A stretch of DNA of 64,000 nt from Carnegiea gigantea. Lineage: Eukaryota > Streptophyta > Magnoliopsida > Caryophyllales > Cactaceae. Of the stretch, positions 35,560 to 46,129 are shown piece after piece. Within the stretch, counting starts at the first letter, position 1. Each line of letters opens with the position of its first letter. A model generated the notes under the pieces. That model searched no databases, had not been told where the DNA came from, and saw nothing but the letters and a program-made list of their open reading frames with translations. The translations under genes and the position numbers were made by a program. The DNA is taken from NCBI GenBank assembly GCA_029747015.1, contig JAKOGI010000814.1, positions 62,001 to 126,000 of the forward strand, written 5' to 3'.

Positions 35560-36702
35560 GAGGGACATGGTCATTTGAAGATACTTGAGCAAAAGAGAAG
35601 TAAGATATCTTCATTTCTCTATGAGCAAGCATCTTTGATGATCTTAGTAGATTAAATTCCTCTTCAATTCTTTCCATTGTAAGATTTCAACTTATAACCT
35701 TTCAGTAAACAAAGTTTTCTAGTAGGGAACGAAATTCAATCGAACCTTATATATTGAATATTATGATTTAAAATCTTACTACCCTTAAAATATAAAAATT
35801 TGGTTAGTGACTACGGTCCAAGGTAGGAAATGAAATAGATCTGTGTTGTGCATGATCTAAGAGAAGTGTGGATGAGATTAGCAGTATTTGCAAACTGAAA
35901 ATTAGAGGCATTCCAGGGTCCAACGCCAACTTAGTTCAAGTAATGGTCAAAAATCTCTAATTAAGCTTTAATTATTTACTAGGCATGGTGGGCCTCTAAT
36001 CACGGAAAATATAATATTTATGATATAAGTAGTAGATTGTAATAATAGTACCAATAAAGTCATTATATGAAGTCCAAACATTAATATAAGCTTAATATTC
36101 TTAAAAAAAAGCCCAAAATTTGAGTATTTTCACTTTGAACCTCGTCTGGGTAAAAAAGAAAATTTTCATAAAGTCGTGCATCGGATTTGAAAGAAAAAAC
36201 TCCTAAGATTCACTATTTTGTAGAATATTAAGACCTACAAATAGTTTACGTAAAATAATAGGTATTTGGGAATACAATCTAAAAAGTTTTCCCTTAACAA
36301 TTATTTGCATAAAATATAAGGTATTAATAAGTCACAAATTGCATTTAAATGAGACAATACATGTTGGTTTAGAGAAAAGAGACCAATTTGACTTCTAATT
36401 AGCTTAATCTAAAACGGGTGCACCAAATCAACTAAAGCTCTAATTCTCGAGCCATGTTTTAGACACCAGGGGCCATAAGATCCTGGCCGGCTTCTTTTGG
36501 GAACTGGGCTTGAACTTGACCCAATTCAGGTTTTGGTTTCCACCAGACCCTGACTCCCTCTGTGTTTATGGGCCAAACCAATCTATTTTTTCCCTGTATT
36601 TTTGGTCCAATATTTTTCCTTTCAAGCAATACCTTAAAGAATAATTCTATTGGGCCCATGAAGACCGAAATCTTGCGATGGGTGACCTCCTTTTCAAGGA
36701 AC
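35560..36702. other. Caulimovirid leader remnant and AT-rich sequence, no gene
   Basis: The first 300 bases may be viral leader. The rest is AT-rich, with a short more GC-rich part at 36440-36700 that has one minus-strand ORF of 81 residues without recognisable features. The outer LTR element inserts at its right edge. Confidence 0.45.
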
Positions 36703-36707
36703 ATACT

Positions 36708-38103
36708 TGTTAGGCGATAATTTGTCGCATTTTACATTCCTTTTTCACCTAATCTTAGCTGGTATAATAATGTAATCTTTAGAGTTTTTCTTGTTTTATT
36801 AAGTATTCTTTGGGATTTTTACTTGTTTTGTTTATTCTTGCAGGTAATAAGTTGAACCAAGTAAATACTGCGAAAAGGGGGCAAAAAGGATCAAAACAGA
36901 TGAAAAGATGAAAGACAGGAGCCAGCCGGGCAAAGCTAGCCCGCAAGGTGGCACGGCCACCCTGTGCCACCATGGCACGGTGTGGCCGTGCCCCCTGGCA
37001 TAGCCGTGCCACCTCTGTCTCTGTCAGTTTCTTCTCGGCCCGCCTCGTTTTCTATTTAATCCCCTTTTCTTGGAGTTGCTTCGGGGGTTCTTCAACTACT
37101 TTTCTAGTTTAGTTTAGATGGGATTTTAGCAAATAAAACCCCCATTAAGGGGATTAGATTAGGATTGGTGGGGGATAATTTGTGGATTCAAGACTTTGGA
37201 TTGCGAATTTCTTCCTATCAAGCATAAGTTTTCTCCTCTCTTCTCTTTTATTTCATGTTTTGTTCTTATATTGGAGTTTGTTAATTCAGTTTATGTATTT
37301 GATTCTTGTTTGATTTAGATGCTTAGTTTTTATCATTATTTCATGTTAGATTGCTTGTTAGAGTACATTCGTTTCATTCTCTTTTCTTTTTAATTCAAGT
37401 TCGTTAGTTTAGGTTTAAGTTTGGGTTTTTGCGATTTGTTGATGATTAGTTGATAGATTTTGTGGCCTTGGATTGTGATTAGCCCCTTGATGGCTAATTA
37501 ATCTTGTTTTAGGCCCAACCATACCCAATCTATGCTTAGAACCTAGAGTTTTCCCTCACGCCCGCCAAGTGTTCGATGAAATACCTGAGAGAGCTTTCAT
37601 CCATATTTTTTAGCGATTGACTTATGCTGAGAGGTGAGGTCAATTTGCTACTGTGGGAGAGAGAGTACCCGAGTTCGGGACATGAAAATAGTACTCGATT
37701 CGAGCTAGGTCCGAGGGTTGCTACTCTTGTGGTCTAATTAGACTAACTCTATGAAAATAGGTGGTTAGGCAAATTAGACTAGCTTATGACCCTTGAGAGG
37801 GGGCTTGGGTGGTCTTTGATGGTGCAACCGATCATCTTTTGTTTATAGTGTAGTTTGGGTAGGTTAGGACTCGTCTCAATTAGTTAGTTCGTTATTTGGC
37901 AAAATTGTAAACCTAAGTCCCTTTTTGTTTATTTGTTTTAGTAGTTTAGTCTTTCCTCCCTTTACTCTCTGTTTGGCCTAGATTGATACGCTTGAGTTAG
38001 CTTTAGTAATTGAAAACACAACTTCCTGCGGACGACACCTCAAATACTCAACGATACACCTTGCGCTTGGGGTTTATAAATATTAAAACTTTTTTCTGCA
38101 TCA
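36708..38103 (+). repeat. 5' LTR of the outer element
   Basis: It matches 51187-52525 throughout, at roughly 95% by eye. It carries an extra GC-rich palindromic block at 36947-37012 that is largely missing in the right LTR. The CTCTTTAAT...TTTGGAGTTGCTTCGGG region near 37060 probably holds the transcript start area. Confidence 0.9.
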
Positions 38104-38109
38104 AGTTTT

Positions 38110-38127
38110 TGGCGCCGTTGCCGGGGA
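38110..38127 (+). other. Primer binding site, Athila/Tat type
   Basis: TGGCGCCGTTGCCGGGGA, six bases after the LTR. This is the standard primer site of Athila-like Gypsy elements, usually assigned to tRNA-Asp. Confidence 0.85.
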
Positions 38128-38214
38128 ATTGGCGTTTTCAATATCGAAGCGAACTTGAGTATTCGAGACTAGGCTTTTATTTTTTTAAAAAAAAATTCTT
38201 TAAAAAAAATTTCA

Positions 38215-39155
38215 ATGGCAATTTTCCATTTTCCCTAATGTGAGCAAGAATTATTTTACCGTTATTGGGATCGTTTATATGCTTATCTTGCTCAATGTAC
38301 TTCTTGTGGATGTTTATATGGGAAATGAAAAATATTGCATGTTGTTGATGAGGGTATGAATTGTGAGACCCGTGCTCTTCTTGAGCATTGGGATTTTTAT
38401 GCTAGAAATGTCGAAGAAGTATGTGATTTTCTTAATTGGTTGGCTTAGGATACTTATGAATTTGATACTAGTTGTGCTAATTCTTATAACCCAGTCCCTT
38501 GCATCCCTGATTATGCCCCTCCTTTATGTGAGACTTGCCATTGCTCTGATCATGACAACACTTCTTGTCCCTTTTATATTTCTAATGAAGGCTTTGCTAG
38601 ACTTAGCAATATGATAGAGACAATGAATAAGCAACAAATTGAGTTTGCTAATAAAGTGCGAGAGTATGACCTATCACCCGAGACTGACCTTAGTTCTAGT
38701 GCTCCTAGACTTGATGTCAATCTGTGTGATGATGGTGCGTCTTTCTCTCCTCTAGAGTCCGGACTAGAGGACGTACTCGACCCTCCCTTGGCTACTTTAC
38801 TCACCGTTGCTCCATCCTTTCCTAATACCCTTTGGAACAACACTGCATTTATCATGACCTTTCCTGATACACCTTCCCCTTTAGCTCAGTCGATGGAGTT
38901 CGAGGTAGGTGAGACCCTCAGCGTTAGCGCTAGTGTTGAAGAGGATGATACTTAGTCTGAGTCAGGCAATGTTTCCATTGAGGTGCATGATTTTCATGAG
39001 ATTCCCATACGGACTTTATGCGTGGATGTTGTGGTTGCAAGACCAACTAGTCCTGATTTTATTGATAATATATCCACCAATTCTCTTGATACATTCCATG
39101 CTTCCTCTTCATGTTCACCACCCTCCCATTCCCCTAAGTGTTGTGATATGTTACT
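38215..39155 (+). pseudogene. Gag-like ORF of the outer element, 5' part
   Basis: The likely start ATG is at 38215 (MAIFHFP), followed by an early TAA at 38236. Further in-frame stops come near 38328, 38448 and at 38953-38955. Between them the frame is conserved. A CEQELFYRYWDRLYAYLAQC segment comes first, and CETCHCSDHDNTSC near 38530-38571 fits a CX2CX4HX4C zinc knuckle. A long acidic Ser/Pro-rich region follows. The best open piece is 38611-38955. The frame is cut at 39155 by the Sirevirus and resumes at 49253. I recognise the protein only as a type carried by non-autonomous plant elements with this primer site, and its function is unknown. RNA binding by the knuckle is inferred. Confidence 0.6.
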
Positions 39156-40570
39156 TGTTGATTTAGAGAGTACACAACCACAAGAGGGGGGTGAATTGTG
39201 GTGTCCGATTTTCACAAGTTGCTGGCTAACAGCCTTAGACCCCGTTCGCACAGGTTGTTCTTGAGATAAGCAGAAGCGAAGATCCAACAAAATTGAATGC
39301 GGAAATAATGGACACAGGATTTTTACGTGGAAAACACCTCTAGCCCAACTGAGGTGAAAAACCACGACCTATCTCGTGTAGGATTTAAACACTTCACTAA
39401 ACGGGTTAATCACGTTACAATAGTAACACACCTTGTTACAACTTGTAACACACGTAACCTGTCTTCCCTAAGACAAGTTACCCCACGTCCAAAATCCCCT
39501 TGATTTGGACACACACTCTACTCACTTTTGTGAAAGAAGAGTATAAAGAAAAACACCCTATTACAATGCTTCTCAACTAAGCTAATATAGGGTACAATGA
39601 AGTCCTAGTATGCCAACTTTGAAAGCTCAAATAACTCACTCACTAGACACGGTTTTCTTTTCAAACTTTTAAGCTCATGAACACTAAATTTTTCTCTTTG
39701 AAAACCGATGCTTCTAAGGTTGTAAGAAGCCGCCTTTTATAGTGCTTGGAAAACAATTCATCAAATTTTTGGAAACTAAAATCCCTAAAGAATATAGAAT
39801 TCTTTAGCCACAAGGGATGAGGAAACATGAGCTGGAAACACTTCCTAAACCGTGTACATAAGGCGGTGATTCTAAGCAAGCCCATATTTTTCTCAACAAC
39901 CTTATCCACTTGCCAAAAATTGGATATTCTTTTATTCAACAAGATTTGGCAAATCTCCTTAGATTTTAATAACCCTTTTTAGGATAAGGGGTAAGATACT
40001 CCATAGAAAAATCTTTCTTGCAAATCTTTGAAGAAGCTGCTCAAAATCCAAAAGATAAAAATCGTGCAAAATAGTTTTTCGCAGCTTATTCTGGAAACAC
40101 CCTGAGCGTCCTATTTCTAAAATTGTTTCGAAGGGTGATCCAAAATATTTTTCCAAAAAAGCAAAACCGTTTCAAGTAAGTGGTAAGTTAAGACTTTCTG
40201 ATTGGCATATTAACAAGAGTCTAAAAATATAAAACCAAATCAAATCAAGACATCTTGTTGTAACCACTAGTCATCTTGTAGAGAGACGAATCTGCTGCAA
40301 ATACTTCACAGAACCTGTTCCTCACGGCTACACTTATATCCTATGCTTCAAACACTTCACAGGACATGTTTCAAACACCTTACAGAGCCTGTTCCTCATG
40401 GTTGTTCTTACATCGCTGACTTGAGTACCTGTTCTTGATAAACCATTAGTCAAGCAGTTTTAATATATTGAAAAACAGCAGTAAGGCCCTGTTGGTAAAG
40501 CCTGTTTGGAACAACAACAACTACTACAACACTTGGATTTGTTATCATCAAAACCTTATACATTCTAACA
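39156..40570 (-). repeat. 3' LTR of the inner Sirevirus
   Basis: On the plus strand it runs from TGTTGATTTAGAGAG to CATTCTAACA. As transcribed it begins TGTTAGAATG and ends CTCTAAATCAACA. It is nearly identical to 47831-49247 apart from scattered transitions and small indels. Confidence 0.95.
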
Positions 40571-40585
40571 AATTTCCCCTTTTTG
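40571..40585 (-). other. Polypurine tract of the inner Sirevirus
   Basis: The minus strand reads AAAAAGGGGAAATT right before the LTR start TGTTAGAATG. It is preceded by TTTGTCATCATC, the usual Sirevirus context. Confidence 0.85.
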
Positions 40586-41053
40586 ATGATGACAAACCAA
40601 GTGACCATATTGACTTTCAAGGACAATTGAAGTGATTAGTGCCAATTATTTATAGGACCGACAATTCACATGAAGCAGTCAGTATCGAAAAATGTAAGAA
40701 ATTTAACTCGTCCATGGCAAAACTAAAACAATATTGGTCATCGTATCTTCCCCCTTTTGGCATCATTAAAAAGTAGGGGCGAACAGTCAAACAGAGGGTG
40801 TTTGCTATCACCACCACGTGGGTAATGGAGGAAAGTCAACAGGCGATACACTCAAGTGTTTTGGTACGGTAAGGAGATTGGCCATCCTAGTCACACACAA
40901 GCAATTCACAACAGAAAGCAAGCAAGGCAAAGCCAATCAAAAAACAAGATAACCTGTCATTCACCAAACGAGTGCAACAAAAAGTACAAACTGGCAAGAG
41001 AGGATAACCAAGAGAAGTGAGAACAGGCTATGAGAACAACAGATGGGGGATGA

Positions 41054-42964
41054 TCAGGGAGCAGGAGGGGAAAATTTTGCTGAGAGGGAAGAGAGAAGGG
41101 CGAGGATATCTTCATGGCGTTTTACATTGAGAGCCTTTTCCTCATCCAGGGTAGCCTTTACCGTAGTAAGCTCATCACTAAGTCGAGAGTTTTCTTCCAG
41201 AGCAGCCTCAAACTTGACTGAGGAACTGCCAGGAACAGGAGGACGGGTTGTTCTAGTCCCCTGTTCTGAGGCAGACCCCTCAACCAAAGTGTATCCACAC
41301 CCCATAAGGGTATTACTCCCAATCTCATCAATGAACTGAGCACCCATCTTCTTCTGCAGAGTCACCCCAAAGTGCTCAAACACACTAGTCAGGAAGAAGC
41401 CGTATCCCAGGTCATGTTCCCTGGAGGTGTTTGCAATTCTTGCTATATGGCGAATCATGATGGCAGGAAGGTTGATTTGCTCTTCCTTATCCATCAGATC
41501 CATCAAACATTGATCCATGGCATCAGCAAGATTGCGACCCCGGCCCCTGGGGATGACATTCTTGATGATAAACCAGAATATCAATTGATGGAGCGATGTC
41601 ATGTCTCCTTTCTTCACGGACTTGGGTGTTTGCAGGCTTGGTTGCTGGCTAAATTTCTGGGAGAGCTCCAGCAGCCTGGCTGTCCCTAGAATAGTCTTGT
41701 CTTCTCTCACATAGATATCAAAGCCCGTGGAGGGAATCCCCAGAATTTTCCCTAATATCTTCGCATCAAAGCGAAGCTGTTGCCCATTAACAATACTTGT
41801 CACCACTCCTTCGATGACAGTACAATTGGCATAGAACTCTGCCAACTCATGTACAGAACACCCGAGCTGGGTGTTTGTAAACAGCTCATACCACCCCTGT
41901 GCACACAGCTTGTGCAGAAACACCCCCAGACCCTGTTCCTCAAAATATTTTACCTTGATAATTTTGCCCCTGACGACCCGTCTCTGAAGCAATTGGGTCA
42001 GTTTGGCTGAAATGGCAGACAGGGTAGACTTCTTGGCTCTCTTAGGTTGGGGCTCAGTAGGAGGGTCTTGGGTGGAGGCGTGTTTGAGAGAGGCTTTTCT
42101 CTTGGGAATTTTGAGGGGTGATGGTTTGGAGGGTAAAGTGGAGGTCGATTTTGGTGCAGGCAGAGGCTTATCCTCTGAGGACTCTGAGAACACGGGAGTG
42201 CCCTGTTTGAAGGTGGTGTTCGCAGTGTCGCTATCTGATGAAGGCTCAGAGGAGGAATCAATTTCCTCAACAACAGGGGATGACTGTTTGACAGGACGAG
42301 GTGTGAAGTGGAAGGCAATTCGGGCTGATTTTTGAGTTGGCCTGTTTGTGGGTTTGGACGAAGAGGGGATTTGTGGTTTTGGTTTGATAGGGGTTTCACT
42401 TTTTGAGGGTTCTTCAGTCTGGCCGCTTTTAGACCTTGAGGGTGGTCGTGTTCTTGGCATTCTAATACGCCTAGCCACAATTTTGTATCGTTTATGTTTC
42501 TCACCGGTTGGTGGTACCGGTGTGGCTTGTTCAGGCTTCACAGGAGACTCCTCCATTTGACCACTACTTCCCCCTTCTTCTTTTGACAAATCCTCCCCTA
42601 GGTCATTCCTAAAAACCTCAGGCCCTATTTCTGGCCCTGTTTCCTGCTCTGGAAACAGCCCAAGCGAACTAATGTCATCTAGTCCATGATCGAACAGAAA
42701 GATTTCATCTAAAGGCCCAATTTCTCTTTTAGATGCCCCAACAGGTTCTTGGGGTTTACATGCCCCCGTTTCTCCAAACAAAATCAATTCCCACCTAAAT
42801 TTGTAAGGGATGTCTTCCAATTTCAGATTCACTGTTCTAAGGTCGATGCTTTTCAAAAACCCAAAAGGTTTATAGACAATGGGTCGAGAAGGTTCAGTAG
42901 TTTTACCTTCCATGAGGGCCGTCAGAAATTGTGTAGGCGCAAACAGGGCTGTGGCTGTTTGCAA
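41054..42964 (-). CDS. Envelope-like protein of the inner Sirevirus, 636 residues open
   Basis: This long ORF lies between pol and the 3' LTR, the place of the Sirevirus envelope-like gene. The true start is probably the ATG at 43033 (MASPISSESSSTLTQGNQT), in the same frame. A TAG at 42974-42976 now splits off the first 19 codons. The first half (about residues 100-330) is basic and Pro/Ser-rich with KPxPxIPSSSKP-like repeats. A conserved folded part follows from about residue 350 (WYELFTNTQLGCSVHELAEF, then a LGIPSTGFDIYVREDK segment), resembling the putative plant transposon protein domain found in many plant genomes. It ends in a likely coiled coil (residues 590-630). I see no signal peptide and no clear hydrophobic fusion segment, so an envelope role is by position only. 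It is the least damaged gene in the element. Confidence 0.8.
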   Translation of the reverse strand: MQTATALFAPTQFLTALMEGKTTEPSRPIVYKPFGFLKSIDLRTVNLKLEDIPYKFRWELILFGETGACKPQEPVGASKREIGPLDEIFLFDHGLDDISSLGLFPEQETGPEIGPEVFRNDLGEDLSKEEGGSSGQMEESPVKPEQATPVPPTGEKHKRYKIVARRIRMPRTRPPSRSKSGQTEEPSKSETPIKPKPQIPSSSKPTNRPTQKSARIAFHFTPRPVKQSSPVVEEIDSSSEPSSDSDTANTTFKQGTPVFSESSEDKPLPAPKSTSTLPSKPSPLKIPKRKASLKHASTQDPPTEPQPKRAKKSTLSAISAKLTQLLQRRVVRGKIIKVKYFEEQGLGVFLHKLCAQGWYELFTNTQLGCSVHELAEFYANCTVIEGVVTSIVNGQQLRFDAKILGKILGIPSTGFDIYVREDKTILGTARLLELSQKFSQQPSLQTPKSVKKGDMTSLHQLIFWFIIKNVIPRGRGRNLADAMDQCLMDLMDKEEQINLPAIMIRHIARIANTSREHDLGYGFFLTSVFEHFGVTLQKKMGAQFIDEIGSNTLMGCGYTLVEGSASEQGTRTTRPPVPGSSSVKFEAALEENSRLSDELTTVKATLDEEKALNVKRHEDILALLSSLSAKFSPPAP

Positions 42965-43471
42965 GGCTGTGCCCTATGTCTGGTTGCCCTGAGTCAAGGT
43001 CGAGGAGCTCTCGGAGCTAATGGGAGACGCCATTTTTCAGAGGAAGGAAAGAGATTAGGGTTTCTTGAACAGAGTTTCAGAGCAAGAGAGTTTCGGTGGA
43101 GGTGAGAGATTGAGCAAGAGAGCTTTAAAGAGAGAGAGAGACATGCGAAATCTTTAAAAGATTTTGCCCGTTTTGCAACGGGCTTTTGCATTTATTTAGG
43201 TCGTGCACGCCTCGGGAAGAGATTAGTAATTTTCAATTTGTTGCACATATTTGACAAACAAGAGGCGTACCTGTTCCTGGTACTTGTTCTTGAGGTTACT
43301 TGCTCGGTAACATAGGACAATAAGGGCAATCTCATTAGACCTCAACGAGTGTCAGCAAGTTGCAAACCTCACATATGCTAAACATAGCACAGAAGTTGAT
43401 TGCAAACAAAAATTTAACATGTTGTGCCCGTAACTTTTAAATTTTGCAAACAGGGAGAGAGAACAGGTTGG

Positions 43472-45496
43472 TCAGGTTGTTCTAATTAAGCCTAGTTCGA
43501 GTCTATTCCTTTCAAATTGTTCTCTACCCAATGCTTTTGTGAATATATCAGCAATTTGATTTTCAGTGGCACAAAAATTCATTGAGATCACTCCTTTTTC
43601 AACATTGTCTCTTAGAAAATGATGACGAATGTCAATATGTTTTGTTCTTTTGTGTTGACATGGATTTTTGGCAATGTTAATTGCACTTGTATTGTCACAA
43701 TAAATAGGAATGCATCCTATGTCAACACAAAAGTCCTTGAGTTGTTGTCTTATCCATAATAACTGAGCACAACAAGATGCAGCTGCCACATACTCAGCTT
43801 CTGCTGTGGACAAGGCAACAGAGAGTTGTTTCTTGGTTGCCCAAGATACCAAACAAGGTCCAAGAAAGTGAGCCATACCTAAGGTGCTTTTTCTATCAAC
43901 CAAGAAACCTGCATAATCAGCATCAGCATACCCAACAAGATCAAAGTTGCAACCTCTAGGATACCATAAGGCTAGATCAGGTGTATGTTTTAAGTATCTT
44001 AAAATCCTTTTTACAGCCTTAAGATGAGTTTCTTTAGGGTTAGACTGAAAACGTGCACATAGACCTACACTAAAGACAATGTCAGGTCTACTAGTCGTTA
44101 GGTATAGGAGTGACCCTATCATGCCCCAATAGGATTTCTCCTCAACTGAGGGACTACCATCATCCATTACCAACCTAGTTGAGGGAGAGATGGGAGTATC
44201 AAGGGCTTTATTAATATTCTTAGGCTCAATTTTTGAGAGAAAAGCATAGAAAGCACAGAAATTTTTAAGTCTAGATCTAGTTTGAACTCCTGCATTAATA
44301 TCAGACAAAATTTGATCAAGAGGATGTGAACTTTGGTATTTCCATGATCGTGGTGAAAGTGGGTTCACAGACTCGCTCTCCATCCTAGCTGGAATACTCG
44401 GTGAAACAGGTTCAGAACCTGTTCTCGAGCCTGTTTGGGAGCTTGTTCCTGGATTTATCCCTGAAGGATTCGGCTGGTGTTGTCCCGAACAGGGTTCCAC
44501 CCTGTTTCCCCCTGTTTGGTTCACACCTTGCTTACCTTCCTGAAGAACAGCCTCAGACCTTGCTCCCTCCGATTGATCCTTACCTTGTTCACCTTGAAGC
44601 AGCACGTCTTTTTTAACAAGACCTAGTTCGAAGTCTTTTTCCTGTGCATCATTCTCGCTTAGAGAGTTAGTTTCATCAAAAAGCACATGCACACTTTCCT
44701 CAACACACAATGTTCTCTTATTAAACACTTTGTATGCCTTACTATGCGAGGAATAACCAAGGAATATTGCTTCATCACTCCTTGGATCAAATTTCCCTAA
44801 GGCATCCTTTCCCTTATTATGCACAAAACATTTACAACCAAAAACTCTCAAATGCATAATAATAGGTTTTCTTCCCTTGAAAAGTTCATAAGGAGTTTTG
44901 TTAAGAATAGGTCTAATCATACATCTATTTATAATGTAACATGATGTATTCAAAGTTTCAGCCCAAAAGTTTCTAGGAAGACCACTAGCAACAAGCATTG
45001 TTCTAGTCATGTCCTCTAGAGTGCGATTTTTGCGTTCTACCACCCCGTTCTGTTGGGGTGTTCTTGGAGCTGAAAAATTATGATCAACACCATGCTCATT
45101 ACAATAATCAATAAAGCTCGAATTTTCAAATTCTGTACCATGGTCAGACCTTAGGCATACCAAAGAGTGTCCTACCCTCTTTTCAGTCTTTTTAGTGAAA
45201 GCAAGAAATTTTTTAAAAGTTTCATCTTTAGAAGTCAAAAATAGGGTCCAAGTGAAACGAGAGTAGTCATCCACTATCACAAGCACATACCTCTTACCAC
45301 CTCTGCTCATGATCCTCATTGGACCACATATATCCATATGTATCAATTCAAGAGGTCGAGTAGTGCTTATGCACTTTTTAGACTTAAATGAATTTTTGAC
45401 TTGTTTGCCTTTGGCACATGCATCACATACCTTGTCGTCATTGAATTTAATGGAAGGTAAGCCAACTACTAAATCTTTGGTTACAAGTTTGTTCAA
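43472..45496 (-). CDS. Pol of the inner Sirevirus with integrase and RNase H, reverse transcriptase deleted
   Basis: 674 residues stay open. Residues 20-35 carry CDACAKGKQ, the end of the integrase zinc-binding motif. The core catalytic residues are D55 (HMDICGP), D118 (LRSDHGTEF) and E154 (NGVVERKNRT), a D-x35-E spacing. A variable region (280-400) and the QTRSRLKNF segment follow. At about residue 430 (INKALDTPISPS, near 44200) the sequence jumps directly to the end of reverse transcriptase. The palm motifs, including YVDD, are absent. RNase H follows with D524 (GYADADYAG), E567 (STAEAEY) and D601 (YCDNTSA). The deletion, about 300 codons judged from the family, keeps the frame. Upstream the same frame continues into the protease ORF across one TAG. 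Confidence 0.9.
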   Translation of the reverse strand: MNKLVTKDLVVGLPSIKFNDDKVCDACAKGKQVKNSFKSKKCISTTRPLELIHMDICGPMRIMSRGGKRYVLVIVDDYSRFTWTLFLTSKDETFKKFLAFTKKTEKRVGHSLVCLRSDHGTEFENSSFIDYCNEHGVDHNFSAPRTPQQNGVVERKNRTLEDMTRTMLVASGLPRNFWAETLNTSCYIINRCMIRPILNKTPYELFKGRKPIIMHLRVFGCKCFVHNKGKDALGKFDPRSDEAIFLGYSSHSKAYKVFNKRTLCVEESVHVLFDETNSLSENDAQEKDFELGLVKKDVLLQGEQGKDQSEGARSEAVLQEGKQGVNQTGGNRVEPCSGQHQPNPSGINPGTSSQTGSRTGSEPVSPSIPARMESESVNPLSPRSWKYQSSHPLDQILSDINAGVQTRSRLKNFCAFYAFLSKIEPKNINKALDTPISPSTRLVMDDGSPSVEEKSYWGMIGSLLYLTTSRPDIVFSVGLCARFQSNPKETHLKAVKRILRYLKHTPDLALWYPRGCNFDLVGYADADYAGFLVDRKSTLGMAHFLGPCLVSWATKKQLSVALSTAEAEYVAAASCCAQLLWIRQQLKDFCVDIGCIPIYCDNTSAINIAKNPCQHKRTKHIDIRHHFLRDNVEKGVISMNFCATENQIADIFTKALGREQFERNRLELGLIRTT

Positions 45497-45529
45497 AAGA
45501 GAGTGGCTTGCGTGACCTAGTCTTTTGTG

Positions 45530-46006
45530 CTAAAGCATAACATCATCTTTTAAGGCACTCAAACAAGTCAAATTATTTTGGGGAAGAGTGGAAATACACA
45601 CTTTATAAACATTTTTGTGTCGCTTCCCCCTTAACACAACATCTCCTGTGTTTATGTTTACAACCAAGTAACGTGTTGGTGAGAACACTACTAGGTTGTC
45701 TTTATCACACAGTTGGGACACACTTAACAAGTTGTGTTTTAATCCATCTACTAAATAAACATTGTCAATTGAATGGGAGAGTGACTCACCTATCTTACCT
45801 ATACCGATAATTATTCCATATTTGCCATTTCCAAATGCCACACTCCCTCCTTCTAAAGCTGTAAGTGAGAGAAAATTGGATCTTTCACTAGTCATATGCC
45901 TTGGACACCCACTGTCAACATACCACAGCTGCTTGTTCCCTAGACTGTTCTCTGCACTGTTTGCTGGGTTGTTTGCTGGGTTGTTCTCTCTAACTTCAGC
46001 CTGCAA
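45530..46006 (-). pseudogene. Protease region of the inner Sirevirus
   Basis: The ORF carries the Copia aspartic protease active site WYVDSGCPRHMT at about residues 28-39, followed by IDNVYLVDGLKHNLLSVSQL, the start of the region leading into the integrase. It ends DDVML and a TAG (45527-45529). The next codons in the same frame read HKRLGHAS, where Sireviruses normally have WHKRLGHAS, so this stop looks like a Trp codon TGG changed to TAG. A TGA and a TAA lie in the same frame between this piece and the second zinc knuckle at 46130-46366. Confidence 0.85.
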
Positions 46007-46129
46007 AACAAATCAAGGGTTAGTTTTGGGAACCCAGATCCACTTGGGTCCCATTCCTTTAGACGTACAAATCTCATCTTTCCTAACCCATATTTGTCTT
46101 ACATGAACTGTGTTCCTATCAATGGCATA

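Noticed and set aside
41998..42504. 168-residue ORF in another frame of the envelope-like gene
   Set aside because: It is a shadow of the Pro/Ser-rich half of the 636-residue ORF and has the composition expected from that.
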